DNA of 64,000 nt. It comes from Hygrophila difformis (lineage: Eukaryota; Streptophyta; Magnoliopsida; Lamiales; Acanthaceae). A model generated the notes under the pieces. It was not told the origin of the DNA. It did no database searches and saw only the letters and a list, made by a program, of their open reading frames with translations. Shown here piece after piece: positions 24,185-36,659 of this stretch. Made by a program: the position numbers and the translations under genes. Location: positions 56,693,120 through 56,757,119 of the forward strand of contig JAOANR010000004.1 of the NCBI GenBank assembly GCA_030278955.1, in the 5' to 3' direction. Every line of letters begins with the position of its first letter. The stretch's first letter is position 1.

Positions 24185-25560
24185 TTTCGGATGGGGAAAG
24201 GACAGCAAGTGGGCTTCTTAACTTGATGAGGGCATCAAACTTCACTGTTTTTGTCAAGATATCTGCAACTTGATTTTGAGATCTATAACCAAGGTCACGT
24301 GTGAAACGGAATTGAATATCATGTGTTGCTCCTCCCATGTGCTGCCGGATTTTTGGCTAACTTGATTGCAGAGCTGTTATCAACACAAATTGTTAACAGT
24401 TACAGGCCCCTCCAATCAGTATATGAATCTGATCCATTACAGTTTGTATGATTATATCCAAACAGCTTGACAGGCGCTTGATGCTGCAGCCACATGCTCG
24501 GCTTCACATGTGGAAACTGATACAATTGATTGTGTCTTTGAGGACCAAGATCAAGTAGCACTACCGCATAAAAACCAATAGCCAGATGTATAATACTTTC
24601 CAACGATTGCAACCTCCATCCCAGTCGGCAATCACTATCAAACTCTGGTGCACCCTTTTGATGAATGGTAAAGTAGAGCATAAACATGTGTACCTTTAAG
24701 ATACCTCAGGATTCTTTTAGCTACAAGAAAGAGTCACTGTTTAGGAGAATCCGAAAACCTGCTAATCAAGCCAACACCATATGAAATGTCGGGTCTTTTT
24801 ACTCTGGTACATGTGAGATACTGCAAGCTACCAATGAGTTGCCTGAAATAAGCTAAATCAACAGGAGCATCTTCTCCGTTTTGACAGCTTCGTCCCTACT
24901 ACTATTGAGGCTCTTGTAGGATTGCAATCACTCATGTGGAAATTCCTCAAAACTTCCCCTGCACATTGTTTCCATGAAATAAAGATAATATCTTCTCTTT
25001 GAATGGTATCATTACGCAGGAAATATGACATTACTCTGAGATCCATCATTTTGTACTCCAGCGCGATCGACTTCTTAAAGTCTCCAATCAATTCTTCGCT
25101 GTTGGCTGTAATATGAAATCAGCACCAAACAAGGACAACAAAAGAATATCTCCAGATTTGTTCACCTTCACATATAAGGCGTGCTCATCAGCTAGGTACT
25201 TGTTGAAGCCATTTTGCACAAAGAGGAATCGGTTTGTTTATTCCATGCCCTTGCCGCTTGTTTGATACCATAAAGTGCTTTTAAGCAATTTTTGCACCTT
25301 CATTTCACCTCCTTGTCTGATAAATCCAGGTGATTATGTGTCAAGTAAGTCTTCCTCAAATGGTCCATTCAAGTGAGCCGTGTTCACATACATTTGGTGA
25401 ATCTTCCACTGATGTTGTGCAGCCAAAGCTGTCATTTGCCTGATAGTTTCCAGTTGAACAACAGGAATGAATACCCCTTTATGATCATAGCCTGGCCTCT
25501 GTTCAAATCCCTTTGCTTTATACACCAACTCTGTTTAGAAACCCATCTCACATTAATATC
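24185..25560 (-). pseudogene. Decayed Copia pol fragment (RT and RNase H remnant)
   Basis: On the minus strand, reading in several frames, the region gives RT-like words (KAKGFEQRPGYDHKGVF, QLETIRQM, HQWKIHQM) near 25380-25540. Next comes a connection-like stretch near 24860-25090 (the family's usual MKDLG is replaced by MMDLRVMSYF). Last is an RNase H tail (DNSSAIKLAKNP, ADILTK) near 24230-24390. The order is that of Copia pol, but there are many stops and the YVDD box is not recognisable. No LTRs or target duplications were found, so this is an old truncated relic. Its family differs from the two full elements in the window. Confidence 0.82.
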
Positions 25561-26750
25561 TCTACCAACCTAGAGTAAGATTTGGAAGCACCGAAGTGTT
25601 ATTTCTTTCAATTGCATCCACTCTCTTTTATTGTTTGCATATAAACTCACATTTTCCCATCCTGCACATCCTAAGGAATCTGTACTTGCAGAACTACTAA
25701 AACATCTAAACATAAATCTCACTCGGTACCAGATATTGATGAATTCCTCAGTACGGTGATGAGTAAACTCAATATTCATTTGCGAATCTATAAAGATTAA
25801 CTTACTATTTCATCTGTCAATTATCACAAATCTCATCAACAGTATGCTAGGAGGTCTCCACAGCGCCCAAAATTCCATACCTAATTTTTTTGTTTTTTCA
25901 CCCCTCAGCAGGTTCTTACCAATAACAAGATAAAACTAACATGAGTCCCCGTAGAATTGAAATCAATCCCCCTCACCTCCAACCCCACCAAAAGCAATAG
26001 GCAAATCACGAAACATTGGCATAAACTGGGTGACAGATAAACCAAATGTACAAACAAGACAGGAAAGCATCAGCGGCCAGGACCAAAAAACATGTCAAAT
26101 TCAAAAGCATTTACCGAGATAGGACCATGCAGCATCTATTGTCATAGACTTTCATAACCAAGTTGCCATCATAGGTCGGTAGTCACAAATAACGCACCAG
26201 TGAGCCCACAACACATACATATAGAAATATACTTCTAGGGGTGTTCACATGGGATGAGATTCATTAATTAATCAATTTATTCGGAGGATTCATATCACAC
26301 CTAATAAGGACTATAACCCCACAATTTAAGGCTAATAATATAGTATTCATAATTAATCATGGTCCTAATCATGAATAGTGAACATAGAATTAGCTTGGAT
26401 AAATTCAACCTAATTCTTACACCCCTGTAGTATAAGAAAAAGATCGCCAGAACACGTGAACTAGCTAGAATACATCCATGGCTCCATGAAATTAATTGTT
26501 CATCAGTCAGAATCTCCTTTATGGCGAGTGCTCTTTTTCCTCATTTTCTTATACCTGTAAAATTTGTGTTAATTTGATTTGTGACAATCAACCGACATTA
26601 ACTTTACTTGTTATTATTAATATTTATTTATATATGTTTATATTTATTTATATTTGCAAACCTTAGCTTACCCCCGAAGTCCGACTTTCGGGAACCGTTA
26701 CAATCACCGCACACGTCCGTCACACTCGGAATCCACGGGGCAACGGACGT
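25561..26750. other. Intergenic, nothing recognised
   Basis: No gene or repeat could be supported. GC content rises after about 26660, at the promoter of the next gene. Confidence 0.5.
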
Positions 26751-26757
26751 TATAAAA
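26751..26757 (+). promoter_or_regulatory. TATA box of the PRA1 gene
   Basis: TATAAAA lies 87 bp before the ATG in a locally GC-richer stretch, a normal distance for a plant TATA promoter with a short 5' UTR. Confidence 0.6.
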
Positions 26758-26837
26758 ACCGTCTGACGCCGATTCCATAAATTACCATCGCCTTTATCCC
26801 AATATACATTTCCCTCCATTTTGACTGGACGGAAAAA

Positions 26838-27389
26838 ATGACGGCTGTTTACAGTCCGTCGACATCCTCCACCGCTGCCGGTTCAGGAAACTTCTTCATC
26901 GGTAAATCGAGGCAATTCACCACGCGGCGCCCCTGGCGCGAGCTCTTAGGCAGCACCACGTCGTATTCCGTACCCTATGGCTACACCGAATTTCGCTCTC
27001 GCCTCAACTGCAACCTGAATCACTACCGCGTCAACTATGCGATGATCGTACTGTCTATTATCTTCCTCAGTCTGCTGTACCATCCGATTTCGATGATAGT
27101 TTTTGTAATCGTCTTCGTGCTGTGGTTGATGCTGTATTTCTCCCGCGACGAGGCGATTGTTGTGCTTAATTTCGCCGTGGATGATCGCGCGGTGTTGATT
27201 GGTCTCGGCATCGTGACCGTCGTGGCCTTGGCTCTGACGCGAGTTTGGCTGAACGTTTTGGTATCGATGTTGATTGCTGTGGCGGTTGTAGTTGCGCACG
27301 CATCGGTTAGAGCGGCGGAGGACGTGTACTTGGGCGAAGACGAATACGGCGACGACGACGGAGCATTGCTCTCGGTCGTGGAAGCTTAG
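26838..27389 (+). CDS. PRA1 family protein (prenylated Rab acceptor), intronless
   Basis: This 183-aa membrane protein belongs to the PRA1 (YIP3/prenylated Rab acceptor) family, which acts in ER-to-Golgi and endosomal vesicle traffic with Rab GTPases. The N terminus (about 1-65) is polar with the family's RPWRE-like segment at residues 31-35. Two long hydrophobic hairpin regions follow at about 68-103 and 117-157, separated by a short polar stretch containing SRDEAI, with an acidic C terminus (EDEYGDDDG). A single exon is usual for plant PRA1 genes. The ATG is the first in frame, following GGAAAAA, with a TATA box upstream. The complete reading frame and GC-rich codons argue that it is active. 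I cannot assign the lettered clade with certainty (PRA1.F-like is my best guess). Confidence 0.92.
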   Translation: MTAVYSPSTSSTAAGSGNFFIGKSRQFTTRRPWRELLGSTTSYSVPYGYTEFRSRLNCNLNHYRVNYAMIVLSIIFLSLLYHPISMIVFVIVFVLWLMLYFSRDEAIVVLNFAVDDRAVLIGLGIVTVVALALTRVWLNVLVSMLIAVAVVVAHASVRAAEDVYLGEDEYGDDDGALLSVVEA

Positions 27390-27599
27390 GGAGGTATGGA
27401 AGGGGTTTTGAGAATGAATTTGGATTTCGGAATGTATTCCAGACTAGTATATACCAATTCAAATAGTATCATCAAACATGTGCGCTCTAGGTTTAATTCC
27501 AACTAACCTCCACTCCAAAAAAATTGGCTTTCGATATCCAAAAGTGCAGTTAAATTAGAACCCAGAGTACACATTTTTTGAGCATGATTGTAATGCAGC

Positions 27600-28740
27600 C
27601 CTAAGTATAAACTCAGTTTCAATGAAGTATACTAGATAATGTATATTGTAGTTTCCCCAACATAAATATCCAAAACCAACCTGATACGGTCGTGGCCAAG
27701 GAATGCTAAGGTAAATTTCCTTCTTCCTGAGACGATCACGCCATCTCGTACAAAAGCAGCCTCCTTTCGGATTGGACAATCCTCCAGAGAGATACTTTGG
27801 ATCATCTCATTCTTTTTTTTCCCCATCCACTTGGAAGAATCTCAATGTTTTATCCAATCCACCAACAAGAAGCAACTGTGCATTATTATGGAATTGAACA
27901 GATTTAACAGGACTGTCTGACGGATCCTCAATATTAACAGGACTGCAGTCATCTCACTTGCAACCTTGGGACCTCCGCTATGTTTACAGCAATTTTCTCC
28001 TCTACATCGTCTGTGTGGACAGGTTTCCTCTCCATCCTTTTCTGTGCCTCTGTAGCTTCTTCTCTCAATTCCATGTCCTCCTCATACGCCGGTAAAACAC
28101 TGTTTTGCAGACCTGTCAGTGAAGAACAATGCAGAGCCATCATCAAAATCATCTCTAACTTCTTCCTCGTCATCCTTCCCGAATGCTATGGAAGAGTACA
28201 ACGATCCAATCAAACTGTTCCCAAGCTTCATCATTTCTTTCTCCTCTGCGATTCCCATTGGCTTGCTAATTTCCTTTTGCGTTCTCCTTTTCTTCGGATT
28301 TTCAACAACGCCCAAGCCATCCTTGTTCTCCTTCCCAACCCCCCGCTCTCGAGGAGCATCATCTCATCTGTTTTTGAGACACTCTTTTTCATCTTCTGGT
28401 GCTTTGCCTATCGAAATCAAATCATATTAATCAACAATGTGCCATCTACAGAAATTTCTTTGAAAATTGACAACGAAAATTAATCCCAAAAAAAAAAAAA
28501 ATCGCGAACTAATTTTTCACCGAAAATTAAAAGCATAATGCAAACAAGCGTAGCTAAATTGAAATATCAGTCCGACAGTAAATAAATGCTCAGAATCTTC
28601 ATCACTTAAAAGCTATTAAGGTCGTTTATATCACTGCAAATAACAAAGAATAAGAATCAAATATACCTTAGAACTTAAAAACTCTCGCCGGCGATGGCAG
28701 ATTTTCTTCGGTAAGAAGTGAGCGAAGAATCGTGCGAAAC
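27600..28740 (-). pseudogene. UTP18 (U3 snoRNP WD-repeat protein) pseudogene, unprocessed
   Basis: On the minus strand, blocks in shifting frames match UTP18, a WD40 protein of the small-subunit processome in the nucleolus. They are MMKLGNSLIGSLYSS (about 28220), ALFFTDRSA, KPVHTDDVEEKIAVNIAEV (about 27980), SVQFHNNAQLLLVGGLDKT (about 27870) and SLEDCPIRK with VSGRRKF (about 27740). The region between the EEK block and the WD block is missing, and frame changes occur near 28110 and at the A-run near 27815. The remaining propeller is cut off. A likely 5' UTR exon near 28680-28740 and an intron ending in AG near 28409 suggest a DNA duplication, not a retrocopy. It sits just downstream of PRA1, tail to tail. 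Confidence 0.78.
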
Positions 28741-29021
28741 GAAAGGGAGAAATAGAAATAGGGCTAGGTTTTATGTGCTCCAAATAGAAATGAAGAATTG
28801 TTTGGACGGATAATGGGCCGATAGATTACAGAACTGGATATAAGCCCACATCAGCCCACACTTATCTGGAATGGCACATTCTTTTTTTTTTTCTTTTTTT
28901 TTTCCCTTATATTTATATTTATATGTTACGAATGAAAATAATAAAAATACAGAATTTCTTTCTTAACATTTTCTTTCGAAAAATTGACATATATTTATAT
29001 CTTTATATATATATATATATA

Positions 29022-29281
29022 CTACCTCTGTATTCAAATATATATTACGGACCCACTTTTCACGCAGTCTAATGCATATTTCAAATCATTAATAACTCAA
29101 GTTTAGTACAAATAAAAATTTTAGAAGTTCGATATTTAAAAACTACACGACGAGACGAATCTAATAAGATCCCACTTGACTATATTTTAACTTATATAAC
29201 TATGATAAAACTTTAAGAGAAAGTATGCGTGTGAATAGTAGCAGTTTACCAAATGTAAATAACATTCAAACACGGAGGAAG
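29022..29281. mobile_element. Stowaway miniature element
   Basis: TA-flanked, starting CTACCTCTGTATTCAAA and ending TTCAAACACGGAGGAAG. 260 bp, non-coding. It has landed beside a TA dinucleotide run. Confidence 0.88.
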
Positions 29282-29311
29282 TATATATATACAAATATCT
29301 ATTTATTGATA

Positions 29312-29571
29312 CTTCCTCCGTATTCAAAAAATATTAACATTCGTTGTTTTCACGCAATCCAATACATATTTTTAAAGAGTAATATCTCAAATTTTATAAA
29401 ATAAAAAATTATAAAACTTTAATATTATAAAACTACGTGATTAGAAGAATCTAACAAAATCTCACTTGACTATGTTTTATCTTATGTAACTGTGTTAAAA
29501 AGTCGAATCAAAGTTACTAAATGAATAATGTTTACTATGCAAATGTTAATATTTTTAAAATACGGAGGGAG
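29312..29571. mobile_element. Stowaway miniature element
   Basis: TA-flanked, with ends CTTCCTCCGTATTCAAAA and TTTTAAAATACGGAGGGAG. 260 bp and only 30 bp from the previous copy; the two are similar and in tandem. Confidence 0.88.
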
Positions 29572-30126
29572 TATTACATTAAAATAGTAATTATTCCACC
29601 TAAAGTATCTTATAAATAAATTCAAAATAAGGAAAGTACGAAATGTGATTGTACAATATTTATAATTTTTAAAAAAAGAGTATATGTTGAATATTTGTGT
29701 ATGTAGAATTATGATATGGAAAAACAAAAACAAAAACAAAAAAAAAAAAACCTCCGATCCTATCTAGTTCTTGATGAATTAGTTTTGGGCAATGAATTGA
29801 AGCTTATGAATACTCGACATTCACCAAAAAGTAAAGGTTTAATATCAATGGCGTATATAAAATGAAATAAAATAAATATTTTATGTATTCTTTCTAGTTA
29901 AAATAAATAAATATTTAATGTAACGTTTTTTCTAGTCATTGTGTCTATTAATATGTTCTTCAATTTACTTTCAAATCATTGAGTCCGTTTTTTTTTTTTT
30001 TTTTTTCCTTTCTCGGGGTAATCATTTGAGTCCGTTGTGTTTTACGGCCGTTACATAATTTTTTTTGAGGCTTGAACCAAATATAAACCTCTATAAAATA
30101 TTGAAAATAATGTCTCTATGAAAACG
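29572..30126. other. Intergenic, AT-rich
   Basis: Homopolymer-rich (A-run near 29738-29750, T-run near 29989-30006). No gene is recognised. Confidence 0.5.
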
Positions 30127-30827
30127 GGAAAAAAGAATTATTTAATCATTTTTCTTTCCAAAATATCCAAATCGATCCGTTAGTAATTTTTAGTCCCATA
30201 TAGTCCTCTACGTTTGCTAATTTTTTCCAATTTGGTCCTAATTACATAATTAGCTTAAGGTTGTTGACGTGGCCGAAGTAAATCCCATTTTACATCCACC
30301 GTGGCCAATCTGGAGTCTCCACACATAACACACCAAATTAATAAATGTTTGAGATAAATATTTGAAGGCAGCTATAACATATCACTACTCTAATAAATAC
30401 CTCCAGGCTCTAGTGGGTCAATTGAACCCTTCTTTACTGGGATGATAGACATAGTTTCTACATGGTTCTCATTGAGCCCTCATTGGGGTTACCCAACCAT
30501 AAAGAAACAACAATTATTCACAACAATAACATAGGAGTTATGGTCAACAGCTACCGCAGTGCATTTTCTTTTCGGTCTCGGTGGTTTTTGGTGTTTCTCA
30601 ATAAAATAAAGACCAATTGTGATATATAATGCGTGCAAATGAATTATTGGTGTTTTTTTATGGGTTGGGTAACCTCAATAAGGAAGGCTCAATGCGAACC
30701 AAGTAGAAACTATGCCCATCATCCCAGTGAAAAATGGTTCAATTGACTCGCTAGAGTCATTTTTTAGAGTAGTGGTGTGTTATGACAACCTTCAATCATT
30801 TATTAAAATAGTGTGTTATGTGTGGGG

Positions 30828-31770
30828 TGTTGAAAATTGTGGCCCATTACTGCCGGCCCATGAAGCATTGCTGAGGCCCAATATCCCAAGCCCATGTCCA
30901 ATCTTTATATACTCCCTCCAGCCGTGTCTTCTTCTCTCTAACCCTAGGCAGATTTGTTTTCTTCTCTCATGTGGAGAGCAGCGGCGCCCCATACCAGTTT
31001 TCTCCTTCGTCATTTTCAGTTTTCACATTCTTCATTATCTCTATCTCTTAGTGTCTTAGGATAGTGAGTGTGTGAGAGTTAAGGGTTGAGAGGTGTAAGG
31101 AGTTCACAAAGGGTTGGGTCGTCGGACTAGGGTTCGACGAGGGCAGTGCTTCTTCCCTTTTCTTTTCTAGAGCCTTGGTGGCTAGGTCGCCGGAAAGTGG
31201 GTTTCCGGCGAAGGGTTGAGCTGCAGCAGGGAGCTGTGGAGGCGAGGCTGCGGCTGTGGTGTCCTTAGTGGTCCGGCAGCGGGCTGTTGGAGTCCGGCGT
31301 GGTGGCGACAGCGCCTGGGGTGGTTTCCAGCTCCTGTGGTGGTGGTCTCCGGCGGAGCTTAGTGTTCTACGTTTGAGTGTTGCTACATTTGGGTGCTCTG
31401 AGCCTAAGGGACAATAGATCTACTGAGATCTAGGGGTATATGTTTACTTAGATGACATTTGTAGTTATATCTTGTTTTTGGCTAACCCTTTGTGTAGATT
31501 TGTAAACAAACGAAGCCATTGAACCATTGGAGACGAAAGTTGGACCATGGATCTGAAAACTGAGGAAGCAACGGGGAGCCGAGATCTGTCCCAAGGACGA
31601 GAGCAGATCTGGCGTGACAACAGGCCCTTGGATGCTTTTCTGTTTTCTGTTTATTTTCTGTTTAAAGAGTGAACTTGTATTGGTGAGGTTCAAAGCTATG
31701 TAATGCCACTAGTTAGGCCTTTTGGGTTGTAATAGCGTAGTTAATACAGGGTCTTCGTGCTTACCCAACA
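30828..31770 (+). repeat. 5' LTR of the nested Copia element
   Basis: 943 bp, TG...CA ends. A TTATATA box near 30905 can serve as its promoter. It includes a 12-bp segment (TTATTTTCTGTT-like, near 31649) that the 3' LTR lacks. Confidence 0.95.
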
Positions 31771-31771
31771 G

Positions 31772-31783
31772 TGGTATCAGAGC
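31772..31783 (+). other. Primer-binding site (tRNA-iMet type)
   Basis: TGGTATCAGAGC starts two bases after the 5' LTR, complementary to the initiator methionine tRNA 3' end. Confidence 0.93.
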
Positions 31784-32420
31784 CATAGGCCACTGTGGGA
31801 CGGGGGTTGGTCAAGGCACCCCCGCAAGGTAAAATAGCTTGATCCCATCTTTTACAGTTTTTGAGCTCATTTACTTTCCTGGAGGAGAATACTCCGGGGT
31901 GTTGTGAATGTGTTGCTTGTAATGTGTTTTTCATGCTTAAAGTTGTGTGCTTTAGAATCTGCCATCTCTGTGCTTATTCTGATATTTGCTGTGTTCCTTG
32001 TGAAACTGCATATTCTGTGTTAATGTTTTCTTAGTGAACTTTCCATTTTGTGTGCATATGTGCTTACTGTGCTTTGTGTGCAATGTTGGATTTGAAATTT
32101 TTGGGGACTGAAAACTGATTTCAGATCTCTGAAAAGCTGATTCTGAAAAGTGCATTGAGAAGTGTGCATTTTTTGGAATCTGAAAAATCCTTGAAATTTG
32201 AAATCTGACCGTTGGAGCTCTTTGGGCTACCCAAAATTTAATTTGGGCCTGTCCAACTAGCTGGGTCAATTCTGAAAAATTTTTGGGCTCCCAAAATTAA
32301 TTTGGTTTTGCTTAAAAATTTAAAAGGATGACAAATGCTATAAGGTGGGATTAGTTGTGATTAGTTGGCCAAGTGTTTGAGCACTTGTCTGCTCATTCCG
32401 TTAAACGGCCAAACACAACA

Positions 32421-34529
32421 ATGACTTCCACATCGAATAACATAGTTCCTTTTAATGGAAAGAACGACTTCAGCATCTGGCAAGTTAAGATGCGTTGTGT
32501 TCTTGTCCAACAAAGAGTTTATAATGCAATTGATCAACTCTTTGATGACGAAGTTACTGAAGCTAAAAAGACTGAAACTGATGAACTTGCTAAATCTGTC
32601 ATTATCCTTAGTTTATCTGATGTTGTGCTTAGAAAAGTTAGTGATTGCAAAACAGCCAAGGACCTATGGGAGAGGCTGTCTGAACTGTATGCTGAGTCAT
32701 CTCTGTCTTCTAGAATATTCCTGCTTGGTAAATTTTTTAAATTTAAATTGGATATATCTAGAGACTTAGATGAGGGATTAGATAATTTCACTAAACATGT
32801 TCAGGACATAAAAGCAACTGGTGATAAGCATATAGATGATTATGTGCCTATAGTGTTGTTGAATGTCATCCCTGATTCATATTCTGATGTGAAATCTGCT
32901 ATCCAATATGCTAGAGATGATTCGACTTTAGATCATGTGATTAAGAGTCTAAAGAACAAAGAACTTGAAATGAAGAATTCCTCTAAGCATTCTGATAAGG
33001 TGTTTAACACTAGGGGTAGGTCTTGGAAAAAGAGTAATCACCAACAGCAGAACGATAGGGGCAGAAGCAATGTTAGGGGTCAGTCTAGATCTTATAGATC
33101 TAAGTCTAGAAGAAAATCTGATAAGAAATGCTATAATTGCGGTAAGAAAGGCCATTTCATAAAATATTGTAGACTCCCTAAGAAAGAGAATAATCAAATT
33201 GATAATCAGAACAATGATGTTAATGCTGTGACTGATGTAGCAGTTAGGCATGATGAGCTTTTGATGGTTCATGATATGAATTGTTTTTCTGATGTTAATA
33301 TGGCTAAAGATGTTTCTAAATCTGTGTGGTTGTTAGACTCAGGGTGCACCTCCCATATGTCTCCTCATGTTGAATTATTTGATTCCTATCAACCTGTTGA
33401 AAATGACTTTGTGTTCATGGGTAATGACTATAGATGTCCTGTCTTAGGTATAGGAAAAATTGTCTTACAATTTGAGAATGGGACTAGATTCTGCCTTGAT
33501 TCTGTGAAACATGTGCCTGATTTGTCTTACAATTTGATTTCTCTTGCGACCTTGCAGAAGAAAGGTTTAGAAGGGAGAATTGGTAATGACATGATTAAAA
33601 TGTTCAAAGGGAATTTGATGTTGTTTAAGGCCATTATCAAGAATAATCTTTTTGTGGTCTCTAATGTGGTTAATTGTGCTCTTGCTGCTAGTTCTAGTTC
33701 TAATAAGGTGAAAGAAAATACGCTTTTGTGGCATGCTAGACTAGGGCATATGAGTGACAAAGGCATGAAATTTCTGAAAGATGCTGGTTTTTTAAAATAT
33801 GATTTATGTGAAGTTGATCTGTGTGAATCATGCTTAGCTGGTAAACAACATAGAGTGTCTTTTAACTCTTCATATCCTGTTGGGATAAAATCCACCCGTG
33901 TACTTGAGTACATTAATGCTGATGTGTGGGGTCCATCTTCGACGCCCACACATGGTGGTAGAAGATACTTTTTATCTATCATGGATGATTATTTTAGAAA
34001 AGTTTGGGTATTTCTCATGCGAAACAAATCTGATGTTTTTGGGAACTTTAAACACTGGAAAGCTTTGATTGAAAATCAAACTGGTTTAAAGATTGGTACA
34101 CTTAGGACAGATAATGAGCTTGAATTTTGTAATTCTCAAATGGATACTTTGTGTGCTGAATCTGGTATTAGAAGACATAAATTTGTTCCTTACTCACCTC
34201 AACGGAATGGAGTCATTGAAAGAATGAACAGAACTTTATTAGAAAAGGTTAGGTGCTTGATGGCACCTACTGGCCTTTCTAAGAAGTTCTGGGGTGAAGC
34301 ACTGATGACAGCTGCTTACTTAGTTAATAAATCACCCAATGCCCCTTTAAATGGTAAATCTTCTGATTCTGTCTTGTTTGGTAAACCTGTTGATTATGAA
34401 CATCTAAGAGTGTTTGGATGTTCGGCTTTTGTGCATACTAGTAATGATAAATTGGACCCTAGAACCAAGAAATGTATCTTCTTAGGTTATCCTGAGGGTA
34501 CCAAGGGTTACAGGTTGTTTGATAGATAG
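32421..34529 (+). pseudogene. Copia gag, protease and integrase frame
   Basis: The frame from the ATG of MTSTSNNIVPFNG runs about 700 residues. It contains a Retrotran_gag_2 domain, a CCHC knuckle (CYNCGKKGHFIKYC from 33129), protease LLDSGCTSH near 33336, an integrase zinc domain (HARLGHMS...CESCLAGK, 33732-33845) and the integrase core (ADVWG, RTDNELEF, IERMN). The usual RTDNGGEF is changed to RTDNELEF, next to but not in the catalytic triad. The frame ends after GYRLFDR at a TAG; a GATA unit is tandemly repeated there (GATAGATAGATC, about 34518-34529), which looks like a 4-bp duplication that shifts the frame. Confidence 0.93.
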
Positions 34530-36507
34530 ATCAGGGGGTGGTTTTAAAATCATTGTTAGTAGGGATGTGATTTTTAATGAATCTGAATTTCCTATGAAAG
34601 TTTTTGAGAATGATAGTACTTCTGTTGAGGTGGAGTCTCCTTCTGTGGAATATTCTGTGAATTTGCCTGCTCCCATTACTGTGCCTAATGTGATTGAAAA
34701 TGCTGAGATTGCTGATCCCAATTTGCATGTGAATGAGGAACCCATAACTGATACCTATGATATTGATACTCATGATATTGATGAAGGTGGAGCTCAGAAT
34801 GAATAAATTATCCCTACAAATGATTTGAATGATCTTAGTGATTATATGCTGGCTAGGGATAGAATTAGAAGAGTAGGTAAAACTCCTGCTAGGTTATCTG
34901 ATTGTGTTCTTACTGCTTATGCTATGGCTGTGTGTGAAGAACTTGATAATCTAGAGCCAAAATCTTATTCTGAAGCTGTCAAGTCTAAACAGGCTAGTAA
35001 GTGGCTTAGTGCTATGAATGAGGAAATTGAATCATTACATAAAAATGAGACATGGCTGTTGATTCCTAGGGCTGATAATATCTCTGTGATTGATTGTAAA
35101 TGGATTTTTAAAATCAAACAGGAAACTCATGGTGAGAGGTTTAAGGCTAGGCTTGTAGCTAAGGGCTTTACTCAGAAAGAGGGTGTTGATTATTCTGAAA
35201 TATTTGCACATGTTGCTAAATTCACTACTATTAGAGTAATGCTTGCCTTAGTTGCTCATTTTGATTGGAAGCTTATACAAATGGATGTTAAAACTGCTTT
35301 CTTACATGGTGATATTGATAAGAAAATTTGTATGAAGCAACCTGAAGGTTTTGTGGATAAAACCAAGCCCAATCATGTATGCCTGTTGAAAAAAGCTTTG
35401 TATGGACTAAAACAAGCACCTAGACAGTGGAACATTAAGTTTGATAAATGCATGAAAGACATAGGTTTCACCAGATCTAAATTTGATCACTGCTCATACT
35501 TGAAGAATGTGAATTCTGTGCCTATGTTCTTACTGCTATATGTTGATGATATGCTGCTTGTTAGTCCTTGCATGAAAAGCATTGTTGAAGTTCAAAATTG
35601 TTTGAACAAGAGTTTTGACATGAAGAATTTAGGAGAAGCCAAATGCATTCTAGGAATGCATATAGTTAGGGATATGGCTAATTCAACCCTAATCCTTAAC
35701 CAGGCTGAATATGTGAAGAAAATTCTCTCTAGATTCAAGATGTCAAATGCCAAACCTGTTGGTTGCCCTCTTGCTTCTCATTTCCTGTTGACTAAAGAAC
35801 AGTGCCCTAAAAATGAATCTGAAATGAAAGATATGGAATATGTCCCTTATGCACATGCCATTGGTTCTGTTATGTATTTGATGATTTCTACTAGGCCTGG
35901 TTTAGCATATCCTATAAGTTGTTTGAGCATATTTATGGCTAATCCTGGTAGACCACATTGGGAAGCTCTGAAATGGTTGTTGAAATACTTAATCAAGTCT
36001 ATGCATTACTCTCTGTGTTTTGCTAAATGGAATGATGATTTATTTGTGACTGGTTATGTAGACTCTAACTTTGCTAATGATAAGGATAGTAGGAAGTCTA
36101 CTACATCCTATGTGTTTACTGTAGGTGGTTCTTGTGTGAGTTGGAAATCTCAATTGCAACCTGTTGTTGCCTTGTCCACTACATAATCTGAGTTCATTGC
36201 CATTACTGAAGCTTTTAAAGAGGGAATATGGTTTAGTGGTCTGATGCATGAACTAGGATTAAAGAATGAGATAACCATATATTCTGATAGCCAATCTGCC
36301 ATTCAGTTAAGCAAACATCCTGTTTTTCATGATAGGTCTAAACATATTGATGTTAAGTACCACTTCATTAGGGACAATGTTGAGTGTGAAAAACTGAAAC
36401 TGGATAAAATTGCTTCTGAATTTAATCCTGCTGATATGGGAACTAAGTGTTTGCCTGCTGAGAAGTTGTTGTCATGCATGAAAATCCTTCACTTTGACTT
36501 TGGCTGA
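34530..36507 (+). pseudogene. Copia reverse transcriptase and RNase H (interrupted)
   Basis: This continues the same element in the next frame. RT runs from KWLSAMNEEIESL (about 35000) through YVDD at 35539-35550 to about 35990; RNase H follows to 36507 (YSDSQSAIQLSKHP near 36280). Two stops interrupt it: TAA at 34804-34806 between integrase and RT, and TAA at 36184-36186 inside the RNase H STTE motif, where the family has Glu (GAA to TAA). The catalytic RT box is intact. The three lesions together stop production of one polyprotein. Confidence 0.93.
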
Positions 36508-36648
36508 TATATTCTATTCTGATGCATGATTTACTGCTTTGATACTTTGTGTATATTGTTGATATGGGACTGGTCAGTGAAGGTACATAAGGCGATGATG
36601 AAAATGCCTCAAATTGAGCACACTCGTTTCTTTGACAGTAAGTGGGCC

Positions 36649-36659
36649 AAGGTGGAGAT
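36649..36659 (+). other. Polypurine tract
   Basis: AAGGTGGAGAT directly precedes the TG of the 3' LTR, the normal Copia arrangement. Confidence 0.82.

Noticed and set aside
24185..25560. A host gene on the minus strand
   Set aside because: The blocks match Copia RT and RNase H in order, with many stops and frame changes; no start, splice sites or conserved length.
26946..27299. 117-aa minus-strand frame opposite PRA1
   Set aside because: It is His/Gln/Asn-rich antisense of a GC-rich coding exon; the plus-strand frame has clear family features.
27980..28483. 167-aa plus-strand frame
   Set aside because: Antisense to the UTP18-like blocks, which lie on minus and match a known family.
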